Assembly (NCBI GenBank): GCA_965238265.1
Contig: OZ250185.1
Coordinates: 4,030,001-4,094,000, forward strand
Length of the DNA: 64,000 nt
Direction of reading: 5' to 3'
From: JAJDUF01 sp965238265
GTDB taxonomy: Bacteria; Chloroflexota; UBA11872; UBA12225; JAJDUF01
This document shows, piece after piece, positions 16,943 to 25,095 of this stretch (its first letter is position 1; each line of letters opens with the position of its first letter). A model generated the notes under the pieces. It was given only the letters and a program-made list of their open reading frames with translations, was not told the origin of the DNA and did not search any database. Both the position numbers and the translations under genes were made by a program.

Positions 16943-17335
16943 ATGCCTGAGCAGAGACGCTGGCGGTGGACGGAAGCTGATCCCCAAGGCCATCCCGTTC
17001 ATTGCTCTGAAGTATGTTGGCGGCATGTCTTGACTGACCATCCGGACATGGCCGGTTATGAGAGAGCAGTCCGGTTAACGATCCGCGGTCCCGATGCAGT
17101 CTATCTCGACCCCAGGGGCACCCGCTTCACCTACAACCCGGCTGCCTGGGTCGTCGTCCACACCGCCGGGGGCCACACCCACGGGTATTATGCCGGGAGG
17201 CTCATCAACGTGGTCATTCGCTGGGAACCACATCCGACCGCGCCACCCACCGGCTACGTTATCACAGCCTACCTGTCGCGGCGTGTGTCGGGACGGCTAC
17301 AACGGCTACAATTGCAGGAGGAGTTTGGGCCATGA
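16943..17335 (+). CDS. PBECR-like putative RNase toxin, copy 2
   Basis: 130-residue paralog of the gene at 16178. Its first 45 bases are almost identical to those of copy 1. Key segments are WRHVLTDHPDMAGYERAV, TIRGPDAVYLDP, HGYYAGRLINVVIRW and VITAYLSRR. This is the conserved layout of small barnase/RelE-like nucleases in phage and toxin-antitoxin loci, with the paired His, the P-D-x-x-Y-x-D-P turn and the final TAY strand as the likely active surface. It starts 5 bp after the stop of partner 1 and overlaps partner 2 by 4 bp (ATGA). The copy appears intact and is the better guide to the true toxin length. Confidence 0.65.
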   Translation: MPEQRRWRWTEADPQGHPVHCSEVCWRHVLTDHPDMAGYERAVRLTIRGPDAVYLDPRGTRFTYNPAAWVVVHTAGGHTHGYYAGRLINVVIRWEPHPTAPPTGYVITAYLSRRVSGRLQRLQLQEEFGP

Positions 17336-17673
17336 CCACCATACCGGTCCCTGCTACGGCCATCGCCCGCATCCTGGAAGGGTTGCCGGCCGCCCGCTGG
17401 CACTACATCCCGGACGGCGGTTGGCTGGAGGTGTTTCTACCTGGCAGCGAGGGGCGGGGCGGAGTTGCGGAGCCGATCGGCGATGATCTGGAAATCCGCT
17501 TCGATGTAGAGACGGGCCGGCCCTTGAGTATCATTATCCCCGGCTATCCGGGCTGGCTGGCCGAACAAGATGGCCAGCCACCGCCGCTACTGGGTGCTCC
17601 CGTTGACTACGCCAAGGCGCGTAAGCATCTGGAGCGAGTGCTGCGCGCCAGCCCTGACTTGGCCGGGCGCTAG
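17332..17673 (+). CDS. DUF2283-like putative antitoxin partner, copy 2
   Basis: 113-residue paralog of the 16590 gene. The shared core is EIRFDVETGRPLSIIIPGYPGWL and the shared end is RASPDLAGR. Nucleotide identity is highest over the final 50 bases, while the middle has diverged. It overlaps toxin copy 2 by 4 bp, so translation is coupled, as in toxin-first toxin-antitoxin operons. No transmembrane or DNA-binding motif is visible, so any neutralisation is probably by direct binding. It ends 50 bp before the gamma-glutamyltransferase start. Confidence 0.6.
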   Translation: MTTIPVPATAIARILEGLPAARWHYIPDGGWLEVFLPGSEGRGGVAEPIGDDLEIRFDVETGRPLSIIIPGYPGWLAEQDGQPPPLLGAPVDYAKARKHLERVLRASPDLAGR

Positions 17674-17723
17674 TGGAGGAGCCGAGCGGACGCTTGCAGT
17701 ACGTCGGAGGGAGTAGGAGACCA

Positions 17724-19574
17724 ATGGCGACAACGACACCGGACCTGCAGGAGATGCATACCGAGTTCGAGGCGGCCGCCAGTGCAGACGGAGCGCCGGA
17801 CTTTGTGCATCGTCCATCCGTGCTGGGGCGCCGGTACATGATTTCGAGTGTGCATTATCATGCCACGATGGGGGGGCTGCGGATTCTGGAGCAGGGTGGG
17901 AATGCGATTGACGCCGGCGTCGCCGCCGGCATCTGCCTGAACGTCGTGGAGCCACAATCGGCGATGTTCGGTGGCGTGGCGCCAATCGTAGTCTTCCTCG
18001 CCAATGGCGCCGACAACGAGGCGGGAAGCACCGCGGCCGGCTCCGGGCGTAGCCGCGTGTTCACGGTGAGCGGTCTGGGCCGGTGGCCGCAGGCAGCCTC
18101 GCTGGACGACTACCTCGCCCGCTACGGCGGTGATCTCCCGGCCGGCGTGCCGCGGACAGTGACCCCAGGCGCTCCCGACGCCTGGCTCACGGCCTTGGCG
18201 CGGTTCGGCACGCTCAGTCTGGCCGAGGTGCTCCAGCCGGCGTTGGAGCTGGCGCGCGAGGGGTTCCCCATGTGGCCGGGGCTGCACGAATCCATCGCCA
18301 GCGCCGCGCAACCGGGCTATCCCTTGACCCAATGGCCTTCATCAGCAGCCGTGTGGCTGCCCGGCGGCCGGGTACCGGCGGTTGGCGAGATTTTCCGCCA
18401 GCCCGACCTCGCCGCGACGTTCCAGCGCCTGATCAACGCCGAGGCCCACGCCAGCGGCGACCGGGCGGCGCGGATTATGGCGGCCCGCGATCTACTCTAC
18501 CGGGGCGAGCTTGCCCAGCAGATCGCGTCGTTCTACCAGGAAGAGGGCAGCATTCTCACCGCCCAGGACCTCGCCGAGTTCGCGGTGAAAGTCGAGCCGC
18601 CGGCGCACACGACGTACCGCGGCTACGATGTCTACAGCTGCGGGCCGTGGTGCCAGGGACCGACGCTGCTGCAAGCTCTTAACCTACTGGAGGGCTTCGA
18701 CCTCCGGGCCATGAGCCGCGGTACGGCGGCCTACCTGCACACGGTCGCCGAGGCGCTCGATCTGGCCTTTGCCGACCGGGAGTGGTACTACGGCGACCCG
18801 GACCTGATTGACGTGCCGCTCGCCGGGTTACTGTCCAAGGACTACGCGGCGGTGCGGCGCGAGCTAATCCGCGAGGGCCGGACGTGGGGCGAGATGCCGC
18901 CTGCCGGCGACCCGTGGTCCTACCAGAACGGCCATGGCGTGGGCGCTGCCGCCGGCGATCCGCCGCGCCCGGACTACCGCGAGCCGGAGGCCGACACGGC
19001 CTACGTCTGCGTCGTGGATGCAGATGGCAACACCTTCTCGGCTACGCCCTCCGACGGCATTTTCGGCACCCCGATTGTCCCAGGGCTGGGTTTCGCCGTC
19101 TCTTCCCGGGGCACGCAGACGTGGCTCGATCCGCAGCACGCCTCGCGCCTCCAGCCGTGGAAACGGCCGCGCCTGACTCCCAACCCGGCGCTGGCGCTGC
19201 GCGACGGCCACAGCTTCATGCCCTTTGGCTGTCCGGGCGGCGATCAGCAGGTGCAGGGGATGTTGCAGGTGTTCCTCAACGTGGTGGAGTTCGGTCTCGA
19301 CCCCCAAGCCGCCATCGAAGCACCACGGATTTGCAGCGACAACTTCCCGAACTCGTTCTGGCCGCACGTCTACCACCCGGGTAGGCTGAACGTCGAGACA
19401 CGGGTGCCGGCAGCCGTGCGCGAGCAGCTCGCCGCCTGGGGTCACAAGGTCCATGCCGAGCAAGCCTGGGGCGGTGTCTCCCGCGTCTGCGCGATTGTGG
19501 TAGACGCGGCAACCGGGTCGCGCAGTGGTGGCGCCGATCCCCGCGCACCCGGCGGTCATGCGGCCGGCTGGTAG
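17724..19574 (+). CDS. Gamma-glutamyltransferase family protein
   Basis: 616-residue Ntn-hydrolase of the gamma-glutamyltranspeptidase family, made as a proenzyme that cleaves itself before a catalytic Thr. The nucleophile is T425 in the segment EADTAYVCVVDADGN. The N-terminal GGNAIDAGVAAG segment and the small-subunit GFAVSSRG and CPGGDQQVQGM loops are present. No signal peptide is visible, so a cytoplasmic glutathione-hydrolase or cephalosporin-acylase-like role is likely. The ATG at 17724 lies four bases after GGAGA; a GTG at 17673 would overlap the preceding gene. Family members hydrolyse gamma-glutamyl amides; the natural substrate here is not known. Confidence 0.9.
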   Translation: MATTTPDLQEMHTEFEAAASADGAPDFVHRPSVLGRRYMISSVHYHATMGGLRILEQGGNAIDAGVAAGICLNVVEPQSAMFGGVAPIVVFLANGADNEAGSTAAGSGRSRVFTVSGLGRWPQAASLDDYLARYGGDLPAGVPRTVTPGAPDAWLTALARFGTLSLAEVLQPALELAREGFPMWPGLHESIASAAQPGYPLTQWPSSAAVWLPGGRVPAVGEIFRQPDLAATFQRLINAEAHASGDRAARIMAARDLLYRGELAQQIASFYQEEGSILTAQDLAEFAVKVEPPAHTTYRGYDVYSCGPWCQGPTLLQALNLLEGFDLRAMSRGTAAYLHTVAEALDLAFADREWYYGDPDLIDVPLAGLLSKDYAAVRRELIREGRTWGEMPPAGDPWSYQNGHGVGAAAGDPPRPDYREPEADTAYVCVVDADGNTFSATPSDGIFGTPIVPGLGFAVSSRGTQTWLDPQHASRLQPWKRPRLTPNPALALRDGHSFMPFGCPGGDQQVQGMLQVFLNVVEFGLDPQAAIEAPRICSDNFPNSFWPHVYHPGRLNVETRVPAAVREQLAAWGHKVHAEQAWGGVSRVCAIVVDAATGSRSGGADPRAPGGHAAGW

Positions 19575-19632
19575 GCCGCGGGAGTTGACCGAGCGGGTGT
19601 GGGACGCGGCAGCGGCCTGGCCCCCACCCTAA

Positions 19633-19692
19633 CCCTCCCCCGTTGCGACAGGGGAGGGAACGTGCCGTCCCCCTGCCGCAGTGGGGGGCCTG
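19633..19692. repeat. GC-rich palindromic repeat pair
   Basis: CCCTCCCCCGTTGC with its mirror at 19633-19658, followed by a C-run/G-run arm pair. Same composite as 6100-6162 and 49935-49998. It lies between the gamma-glutamyltransferase and a convergent Uma2 gene. Confidence 0.8.
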
Positions 19693-19698
19693 GACGCC

Positions 19699-20304
19699 TC
19701 AGGTGAAGATGGCCGCCACGGAGAGCCGGAAGCCCGGCACTATGTCTTCGCCTTCCAGCTCGGCGGCCGCGTCGAGCGTGCGCGGCTCCCGATCCGGGGC
19801 AAAGACCGTCACCGTCCGTTTCAGCGGGCCCACCAGCCAGGCCAGTCGCGTACCGGCATCCAGAAAGTCGTTGATGCGCCGCCGTAGCTCGGAGAACGTG
19901 TCGTGGGGTGAGCGCACCTCCACGATCAGGTCAGGGATTAAGCGCACGAATCCCGGTGGATAGGGGGGTAGCGGCATGCGCTCCCGCCGGATGAAGCTCA
20001 GATCGGGGCCACGCATGCGCCGGATACCTTCTTCGTCCTCGGCGAGCACGTAGCGCGTATCCGGGTGGAGCACTTCACCCAAGTTGTGCTGATAGACGTA
20101 GCTTCCCAAGACGACAGCAAGGCGCATTCCTCGGACACCGTGCTCCATGCCATTATTGGGCATGCAGTAGACCTCCCCGTCAACTACCTCGTAGTACGCA
20201 TCATCCGGCATTAATGACTCGATGTTCGCCCCGTTCAGGCCGGGCACGCGCACAGGGCGCTGCGGGGTATCGGTGGTCAGCACCGGAGTGGCAAGGTTGA
20301 CCAT
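19699..20304 (-). CDS. Uma2-family (DUF820) putative restriction endonuclease-fold protein
   Basis: 201-residue member of the Uma2/DUF820 family, which has a PD-(D/E)xK fold and is greatly expanded in cyanobacteria and Chloroflexota. Visible are MPDDAYYEVVDGEVY, the strand GPDLSFI and the core PDLIVEVRSPHDT. The usual Lys on the following helix appears as Arg (ELRRRINDFLDAG), so catalytic activity is doubtful. The start is ATG 20304, seven bases after GGAGGG; a longer start at 20325 is less likely. It faces the gamma-glutamyltransferase gene and is divergent from the rhamnose mutarotase gene. The cellular role of the family is unknown. Confidence 0.85.
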   Translation of the reverse strand: MVNLATPVLTTDTPQRPVRVPGLNGANIESLMPDDAYYEVVDGEVYCMPNNGMEHGVRGMRLAVVLGSYVYQHNLGEVLHPDTRYVLAEDEEGIRRMRGPDLSFIRRERMPLPPYPPGFVRLIPDLIVEVRSPHDTFSELRRRINDFLDAGTRLAWLVGPLKRTVTVFAPDREPRTLDAAAELEGEDIVPGFRLSVAAIFT

Positions 20305-20388
20305 GATGTAGCCCTCCACCGGCAATCATAGCGTATCCTTTTCGAGCCACCAGCAATGGTCGATGGCGCGCGATCCAGCGTTGTAGCA

Positions 20389-20411
20389 TCATTCCCGCGC
20401 AAGCGGGAATC
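20389..20411. repeat. Dispersed palindrome (TCATTCCCGC family)
   Basis: CATCATTCCCGC-GCAA-GCGGGAATC in the divergent gap between the Uma2 and mutarotase genes, about 40 bp upstream of the mutarotase start. Confidence 0.85.
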
Positions 20412-20453
20412 CATATCCCCTGCGGAGCGGGGAGACCAAAGAGGAGGCTTGCC

Positions 20454-20783
20454 GTGAAGTACTATGGACTCACCCTCTGTCTGCGGGATAACCCGGAGAC
20501 CATCGAGCAGTACAAGGAGTATCATCGCCACGTGTGGCCGGAAGTCACGGCCCGGCTCGGCGCGGTCGGCATTACCCAAATGAAAATCTTCCTGCTCGGC
20601 ACGCGCCTGTTCATGTATATGGAGACGACCGACGAGTTCGATCCGCGCGTGGATTTCCCGCGGTACACCGCAGACCCCAAGGCCCAAGAGTGGGATGAGT
20701 TGATGCGGACGTTTCAGCAGCGTGCCCCGGAGGCGCGTCCCGATGAGTGGTGGGCGCTGATGGAGCCGGTCTTCGAGCTGTAA
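20454..20783 (+). CDS. rhaM: L-rhamnose mutarotase
   Basis: 109-residue alpha/beta-barrel protein that interconverts the anomers of L-rhamnose or a related deoxy sugar. The family pattern is clear: YHRHVWPEV with the catalytic His, MKIFLLGTRLFMYMET, the internal acidic stretch, and RPDEWWALMEPVFEL at the C-terminus. Length is normal for RhaM. The start is GTG 20454, six bases after GAGGAGG. No rhamnose kinase or aldolase is nearby. The next gene, 24 bp downstream, is a large membrane protein, so the mutarotase may serve import or catabolism of a sugar handled by the oxidative genes elsewhere in the window. Confidence 0.9.
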   Translation: MKYYGLTLCLRDNPETIEQYKEYHRHVWPEVTARLGAVGITQMKIFLLGTRLFMYMETTDEFDPRVDFPRYTADPKAQEWDELMRTFQQRAPEARPDEWWALMEPVFEL

Positions 20784-20807
20784 TCGCCGGGCCGGTGAAA
20801 AGCAGCT

Positions 20808-23072
20808 ATGCCAGAAACCCAACAATCCGTCAACCAGCACCGCGCGTCCGGTGGTAACGGCCGGTCGGCCCTCCTCCCCGCCGCGCTCGGTCGGCTGGCC
20901 AGCGCGTGGCGTTCCCTACTCACCGCGCACGATGCCACGCCCAAGCTCTCGGCGCTGCACCGGCTGGCTATCCTCTATCTGATGCTGCCGGTGCTGATCT
21001 GGCTGCTGGGCTGGTTTCACTGGTGGTTGGGCCTGCCGGCCGCCGTGCTGCTGGGGCTGGCACTATGGCCCGTGTTAGCCGGCCCCTGGCGACCGTCGCT
21101 GCCGCTGGTGCTGTTCCTGGTAGTGCTGGCCCGGCTCATAGCGTCGATCACCGACGGACTGCTCGACCTCAACATTGAAGCGTGGTCCGGCCTTCCGGCA
21201 ACGGCATTGCTGGTATTCGCGCTCTGGCGGGCGCTGACCAGCCCCCGGCGGGGAGAGTTGCCCGCGGCGACGTTGGTGCTGCTCCTGGTGGCCGCTGGTT
21301 GGGTGATGCTGACGGCGGCCGGCGGCGTACTCGACCTCAACAACGCCGACTGGCCGAAGCATCGGGCGCTCTTCTTCAGCCTGAGCAACGGTTCCTGGCC
21401 TACGCACGTGCCCTCGTACTTCCCCACCGCTCCTCTGCTGCGCTACTCCCTCGGCTACTACCTGGCGCCGGGACTGGTCGGTCAGTGGCTAGGACTCGCG
21501 GCGCTGAACTGGGTGGTGCCGCTCTGGACCTGGTGTGGGGTTGCGCTACTGCTGCTGCTCTTCACGCGGCCCTACCGCGGCGGGCGGATCGTCCTGGCGG
21601 TGGGAGTGCTCATCTGCTTTGGTGGGATGGACCTGATCCCCGCCATCCTGTCCAAGAGTTGGGATTGGAGCGCCTTGATCATGACCTTCTTGGGGCGCAG
21701 CGGTATCGATGAGGGCTGGTGGCTCAACATAGGGTACAACGCCAAGATGACCAATCTGATGTGGATACCTCAGCATTTCCTGCCCGCCGCGCTGTATACC
21801 CTGCTGCTATTCCAGTTGCGCCGGCAGCCGCGTTTCCTGACCGTGAGCGGCGTGCTACTGGCGGCGAGCCTGTTCTGGTCGCCCTTCGTGGCCCTCGGTC
21901 TGCTGCCACTGGTCGGGGTGCTGCTCCTGGGAAACGGGCTGCGGCCATTCCTGCGCTGGCCCAACCTGCTCCTGGCGCCGCCGCTGGCCGGACTGCTGGG
22001 AGTATATTTGGCCAGCGGCACGGCCAATCTTCCCCAGGGCTGGCTATGGGAGTTTCACGGGTGGGAACTGGTGGCCAAAGGGCTGCCGGTGTTTTACCTG
22101 ATCGAGTTTATGACCTTGGCCGGCTTGCTCTGGCTGCTGCGACCACAGCTGCGCCGGGAACCGTTCTTCCTGATCTCTGTGGTCACGCTGCTGCTGGTGC
22201 CCTGGTACCAGATGGGTATCTATGGTGACTTTAGCCGACGCGTGTCGCTGCCCGCCCTAGTGCTGCTCTGCTGGTACACTGCTGACTTCCTAGCCAACCA
22301 CCTGTTCACATTCACGCGTGGTCAGGCTCTTCGGGGGCTCGCCTTTATAGGCTTGATCGTCGTGCTGGGCGCTGACACCGTCGATCCCCTTGTCCACGCG
22401 CTGCGGGCCACCCTGGTGACGCTCTGCTGGTGCGCCGCCTTCCTGACCAACCACCGGTTCACACACACGCGCAGTCAGGCTCTTCACGAGGCTCTTCGGG
22501 GTCTCGCCTTGGTGAGCCTGATCGTCGTGCTCGGTATCGGCACTTTCAATCTGCTCTTCCAGGTGGCGCGGGCCAACAATCATCACAATTTGGGTGGGTT
22601 CCACTACGAGCAGCATAGTGTGAACTATTGGCTAACACTGCCTCCAAAGCTTCATAGCCAATATATGACCTACAACCTCCCGGACTGGTACCGCTCGCTG
22701 ATGCGAGATAAGGAGGACGCCCACGCCAACATCGGCCTCGACAAGGGTGAACTGATCATCCGCTCTACCTATGATGTGTATCTCAACGACAACGGGTTGA
22801 TCTACATGAAAGACCCATGCTCCCAGGCTGACGTTGAGCCGCGTTTCTTCCTACACGTCTACCCGGTTGATAGTAATGACCTGCTGGCGCAGAGCCGGCA
22901 GCGTGGATATGACAACCTCGACTTTAGTTTCGCCGGACATGGCTTCAGGAGTGGTGAGCGATGCCTAGCGATCCGCGAGCTACCAAGGTATGCCATCAGC
23001 CGCCTGGAGACCGGCCAATTCACATCCGGGGAGGACCGCATCTGGGAAGGCAGTTTTGCTGTTGGAGAGTAG
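20808..23072 (+). CDS. Large polytopic membrane protein
   Basis: Unrecognised 754-residue integral membrane protein. After a cytoplasmic N-terminus (about 45 residues), at least 14 hydrophobic helices fill residues 48-590, followed by a soluble C-terminal domain of about 165 residues. The segment ADWPKHRALFFSLSNGSWPTHVPSYFPTAPLLRYSLGYYLAPG looks like the first extracytoplasmic loop of GT-C-fold glycosyltransferases, so a membrane glycosyltransferase is possible. The helices at about 484-522 and 535-578 are an internal duplication visible also in DNA (22258-22372 versus 22411-22541). It starts 24 bp after the mutarotase and ends 20 bp from a convergent gene. Confidence 0.7.
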   Translation: MPETQQSVNQHRASGGNGRSALLPAALGRLASAWRSLLTAHDATPKLSALHRLAILYLMLPVLIWLLGWFHWWLGLPAAVLLGLALWPVLAGPWRPSLPLVLFLVVLARLIASITDGLLDLNIEAWSGLPATALLVFALWRALTSPRRGELPAATLVLLLVAAGWVMLTAAGGVLDLNNADWPKHRALFFSLSNGSWPTHVPSYFPTAPLLRYSLGYYLAPGLVGQWLGLAALNWVVPLWTWCGVALLLLLFTRPYRGGRIVLAVGVLICFGGMDLIPAILSKSWDWSALIMTFLGRSGIDEGWWLNIGYNAKMTNLMWIPQHFLPAALYTLLLFQLRRQPRFLTVSGVLLAASLFWSPFVALGLLPLVGVLLLGNGLRPFLRWPNLLLAPPLAGLLGVYLASGTANLPQGWLWEFHGWELVAKGLPVFYLIEFMTLAGLLWLLRPQLRREPFFLISVVTLLLVPWYQMGIYGDFSRRVSLPALVLLCWYTADFLANHLFTFTRGQALRGLAFIGLIVVLGADTVDPLVHALRATLVTLCWCAAFLTNHRFTHTRSQALHEALRGLALVSLIVVLGIGTFNLLFQVARANNHHNLGGFHYEQHSVNYWLTLPPKLHSQYMTYNLPDWYRSLMRDKEDAHANIGLDKGELIIRSTYDVYLNDNGLIYMKDPCSQADVEPRFFLHVYPVDSNDLLAQSRQRGYDNLDFSFAGHGFRSGERCLAIRELPRYAISRLETGQFTSGEDRIWEGSFAVGE

Positions 23073-23092
23073 TGGGGGAACGAGCCACCGGT

Positions 23093-23890
23093 CTAGCGGG
23101 CGCCGCAGGCTTGCAGACAGGCTTGTAGGTGGCCGCGCGCTTCCGCTGCTATCGCCACACACGCCGGCAGCGCGTACTCCTTGGCCCCGATGATCTCAAG
23201 GTCGAGTGCGCCGGTGTAGCCGTGCTCGTGCAGCACCCGGACGTAGCTGAGGAGGTCAATGTCCCCGCGCCCGTTCGCCTGGAGCGGCGGACTCCCCGGG
23301 CCGTGCTGCCGGCCCTTGCAATCGCGGATGTGGACGTGCTTGATGCGATCAACCACCGCCCCCAGCGCCGCGACGGGGTCCTCACCCGCGCGATAGACAT
23401 GGCTGGGGTCCATGTCCAGCCCGAACGCTGGCGAGGTGATAGCGTCGAGCACCTGGAGCGAGGTCGGCGTGTTGTAGACGGCATGCCCAACGTGCGCCTT
23501 GACACAGAGCGTCACGCCGTAGTGCTCCGCACGGTCGGCGAGCCGGCCAAGCGAGCCGATGACCTCATCGAGCGACGCGGGATCGTCAGTCGTGCCCCCC
23601 GGCCCGCAGTTGATGATCGGAATACCCGCCTCGACGGCGGCCTGCATCGCGGCCTCCATCCGCTCCGAGTCACGCGAAGGCTGCTCCATTGCCAGCAGCT
23701 CCAAGTCGTATTTCTGGGCGAGGCGCTTGATCTCCGGCACGATCTCGCGCCAACGCTCCAAGACCAAGTGCTCACTCATGCGCGGAATAGCCGACACCTC
23801 AATGCCGTCGTAGCCGCAGAGGGCCGCGTATTGGAAGGCGGTCTCCATAGGGAAGCCACCGAACAGGACCGAGTTGAAACCCAGCTTCAT
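23093..23890 (-). CDS. Sugar phosphate isomerase/epimerase-like TIM barrel
   Basis: 265-residue xylose-isomerase-like TIM-barrel protein (AP endonuclease family 2 fold). The divalent-metal residues expected in this fold are suggested by NCGPGG, the CVKAHVGH strand, GLDMDPSHVYRAG, HVHIRDCKG and DLEIIG near the end. Enzymes of the group isomerise or epimerise keto sugars and inosose-type substrates. It starts 5 bp downstream of a Gfo/Idh/MocA dehydrogenase stop, a common pairing in inositol and sugar-acid catabolism. It is the last gene of the minus-strand catabolic cluster. The substrate is not assignable. Confidence 0.85.
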   Translation of the reverse strand: MKLGFNSVLFGGFPMETAFQYAALCGYDGIEVSAIPRMSEHLVLERWREIVPEIKRLAQKYDLELLAMEQPSRDSERMEAAMQAAVEAGIPIINCGPGGTTDDPASLDEVIGSLGRLADRAEHYGVTLCVKAHVGHAVYNTPTSLQVLDAITSPAFGLDMDPSHVYRAGEDPVAALGAVVDRIKHVHIRDCKGRQHGPGSPPLQANGRGDIDLLSYVRVLHEHGYTGALDLEIIGAKEYALPACVAIAAEARGHLQACLQACGAR

Positions 23891-23895
23891 CGCAT

Positions 23896-24897
23896 CTACT
23901 CCGGTAAGGTCACGACGCTATCGTTTGCCCAGCTCTCGATAGCCGCCTCGATGATGAGCTGGACCTTCAGCGCGTCCTCCGCTTTGCCATCCACCCGCTC
24001 CGGCGGGACCTGGTTACGCAGGTCTGCAATCCACTGATCTATGCGGCTCTGGAAGGTGGCATTGAAGTTTTCCATCCCGCCGGGGTGATGGTAGACCTCG
24101 TGCTCAAGGCCGAAGCGGGGCTGGAACTCCAGCACTTGGCATGCCTCCCGAATGATGATCCGCGCCTCGCTGCCGATCAGCTCGCAGGTCTCCAGACCCC
24201 ACGGTCGGTTCGGCCCGCCGCCATCGTAGCTGCCGAGCAGGTGGCCGATGACGCCTTGCTCGAACAGGAGATTGACCTGGACGTTGGACCAGATTGTGCG
24301 GCCCTTGCCCTTCTTGAAGAAGGCGTGGACTTTCCGCACGTCGCCCGCGAAGTAGCGCATGACGTCGAGCGAGTGGGGATGGAGCGCGCGCATGTGAAAG
24401 TGCTCGCTGCGCTCGGTGCGGTTACTGATCCACATCGCCATGTTGATGAAGTTCATCTCGCCCAGGCGACCGGCATCGAGCCATTCGCGGGCACGCCGAG
24501 CGGCCGGCGTGAAGCGGTGGTTGAGGTTGATGCCGTAGGGTAGGCGCTTTTTCCTGGCCAAGGCGACCATCTCCCGCGCTTCGGGGATGCGGTTGGAAAT
24601 GGGTTTCTCGCCGAGCACCGGAATGCCGGCGCCCAAGAGCGCCATCGTCGGCTCGTAGTGATCGCCGCCGTTTTCCTCCCCGGCGGTGCAGACGCTCGCT
24701 GCGTCAATCGGTATGCCGGCCCTGATCAGCGCCTCGACGGAGGTGAAGGCCGGGCAGTCGTACTCCTGACTGGCCTGGCTGGCTTTCTCCGGGAGAGCAT
24801 CGCAGACGGCGACGACCTGCGTATGGGGATTGTGGCGATAGCAGCCGGCGTGTCGGTTGCCGATGCCGCCCATGCCGACGACGGCGATATTGAGCAT
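23896..24897 (-). CDS. Gfo/Idh/MocA-family oxidoreductase
   Basis: 333-residue NAD(P)-dependent dehydrogenase. The Rossmann motif VVGMGGIGNRHAG is at residues 5-17 and the catalytic-lysine motif GEKPISN is at about residue 100. The internal G-I-N-L-N-H-R-F-T and the C-terminal alpha/beta domain are complete. The start is ATG 24897 with AGGAGGGAG four bases upstream; the frame extends further upstream but without similarity. It is followed after 5 bp by a TIM-barrel isomerase and lies downstream of a sulfatase, so it probably oxidises a sugar or polyol released in the same pathway. Confidence 0.9.
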   Translation of the reverse strand: MLNIAVVGMGGIGNRHAGCYRHNPHTQVVAVCDALPEKASQASQEYDCPAFTSVEALIRAGIPIDAASVCTAGEENGGDHYEPTMALLGAGIPVLGEKPISNRIPEAREMVALARKKRLPYGINLNHRFTPAARRAREWLDAGRLGEMNFINMAMWISNRTERSEHFHMRALHPHSLDVMRYFAGDVRKVHAFFKKGKGRTIWSNVQVNLLFEQGVIGHLLGSYDGGGPNRPWGLETCELIGSEARIIIREACQVLEFQPRFGLEHEVYHHPGGMENFNATFQSRIDQWIADLRNQVPPERVDGKAEDALKVQLIIEAAIESWANDSVVTLPE

Positions 24898-24990
24898 AGC
24901 TCCCTCCTGGCGGGCAGTACGGACAGCGCGACGGCGCCCTCCGCCGGCGGTGCAAGCTGCCGGAGTATAGCAGCGAGCCTCACCCCCCGC

Positions 24991-25023
24991 CCCCCTCTCC
25001 ATCGCCGAGCGATAGAGAGGGGG
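24991..25023. repeat. Dispersed palindrome (CCCCTCTC...GAGAGGGG family)
   Basis: CCCCCTCTC-CATCGCCGAGCGAT-AGAGAGGGGG-type element between the sulfatase and Gfo/Idh genes. Other copies are at 27799-27831 and 39678-39710, with relatives at 8312 and 44278. Confidence 0.85.
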
Positions 25024-25095
25024 TACAGCCCGTCCGCGTCTCTCTGCGATCCCTGGACTGCGGTTTCCGCCGCAGTGACGGTCTTGGCCGCTGCC

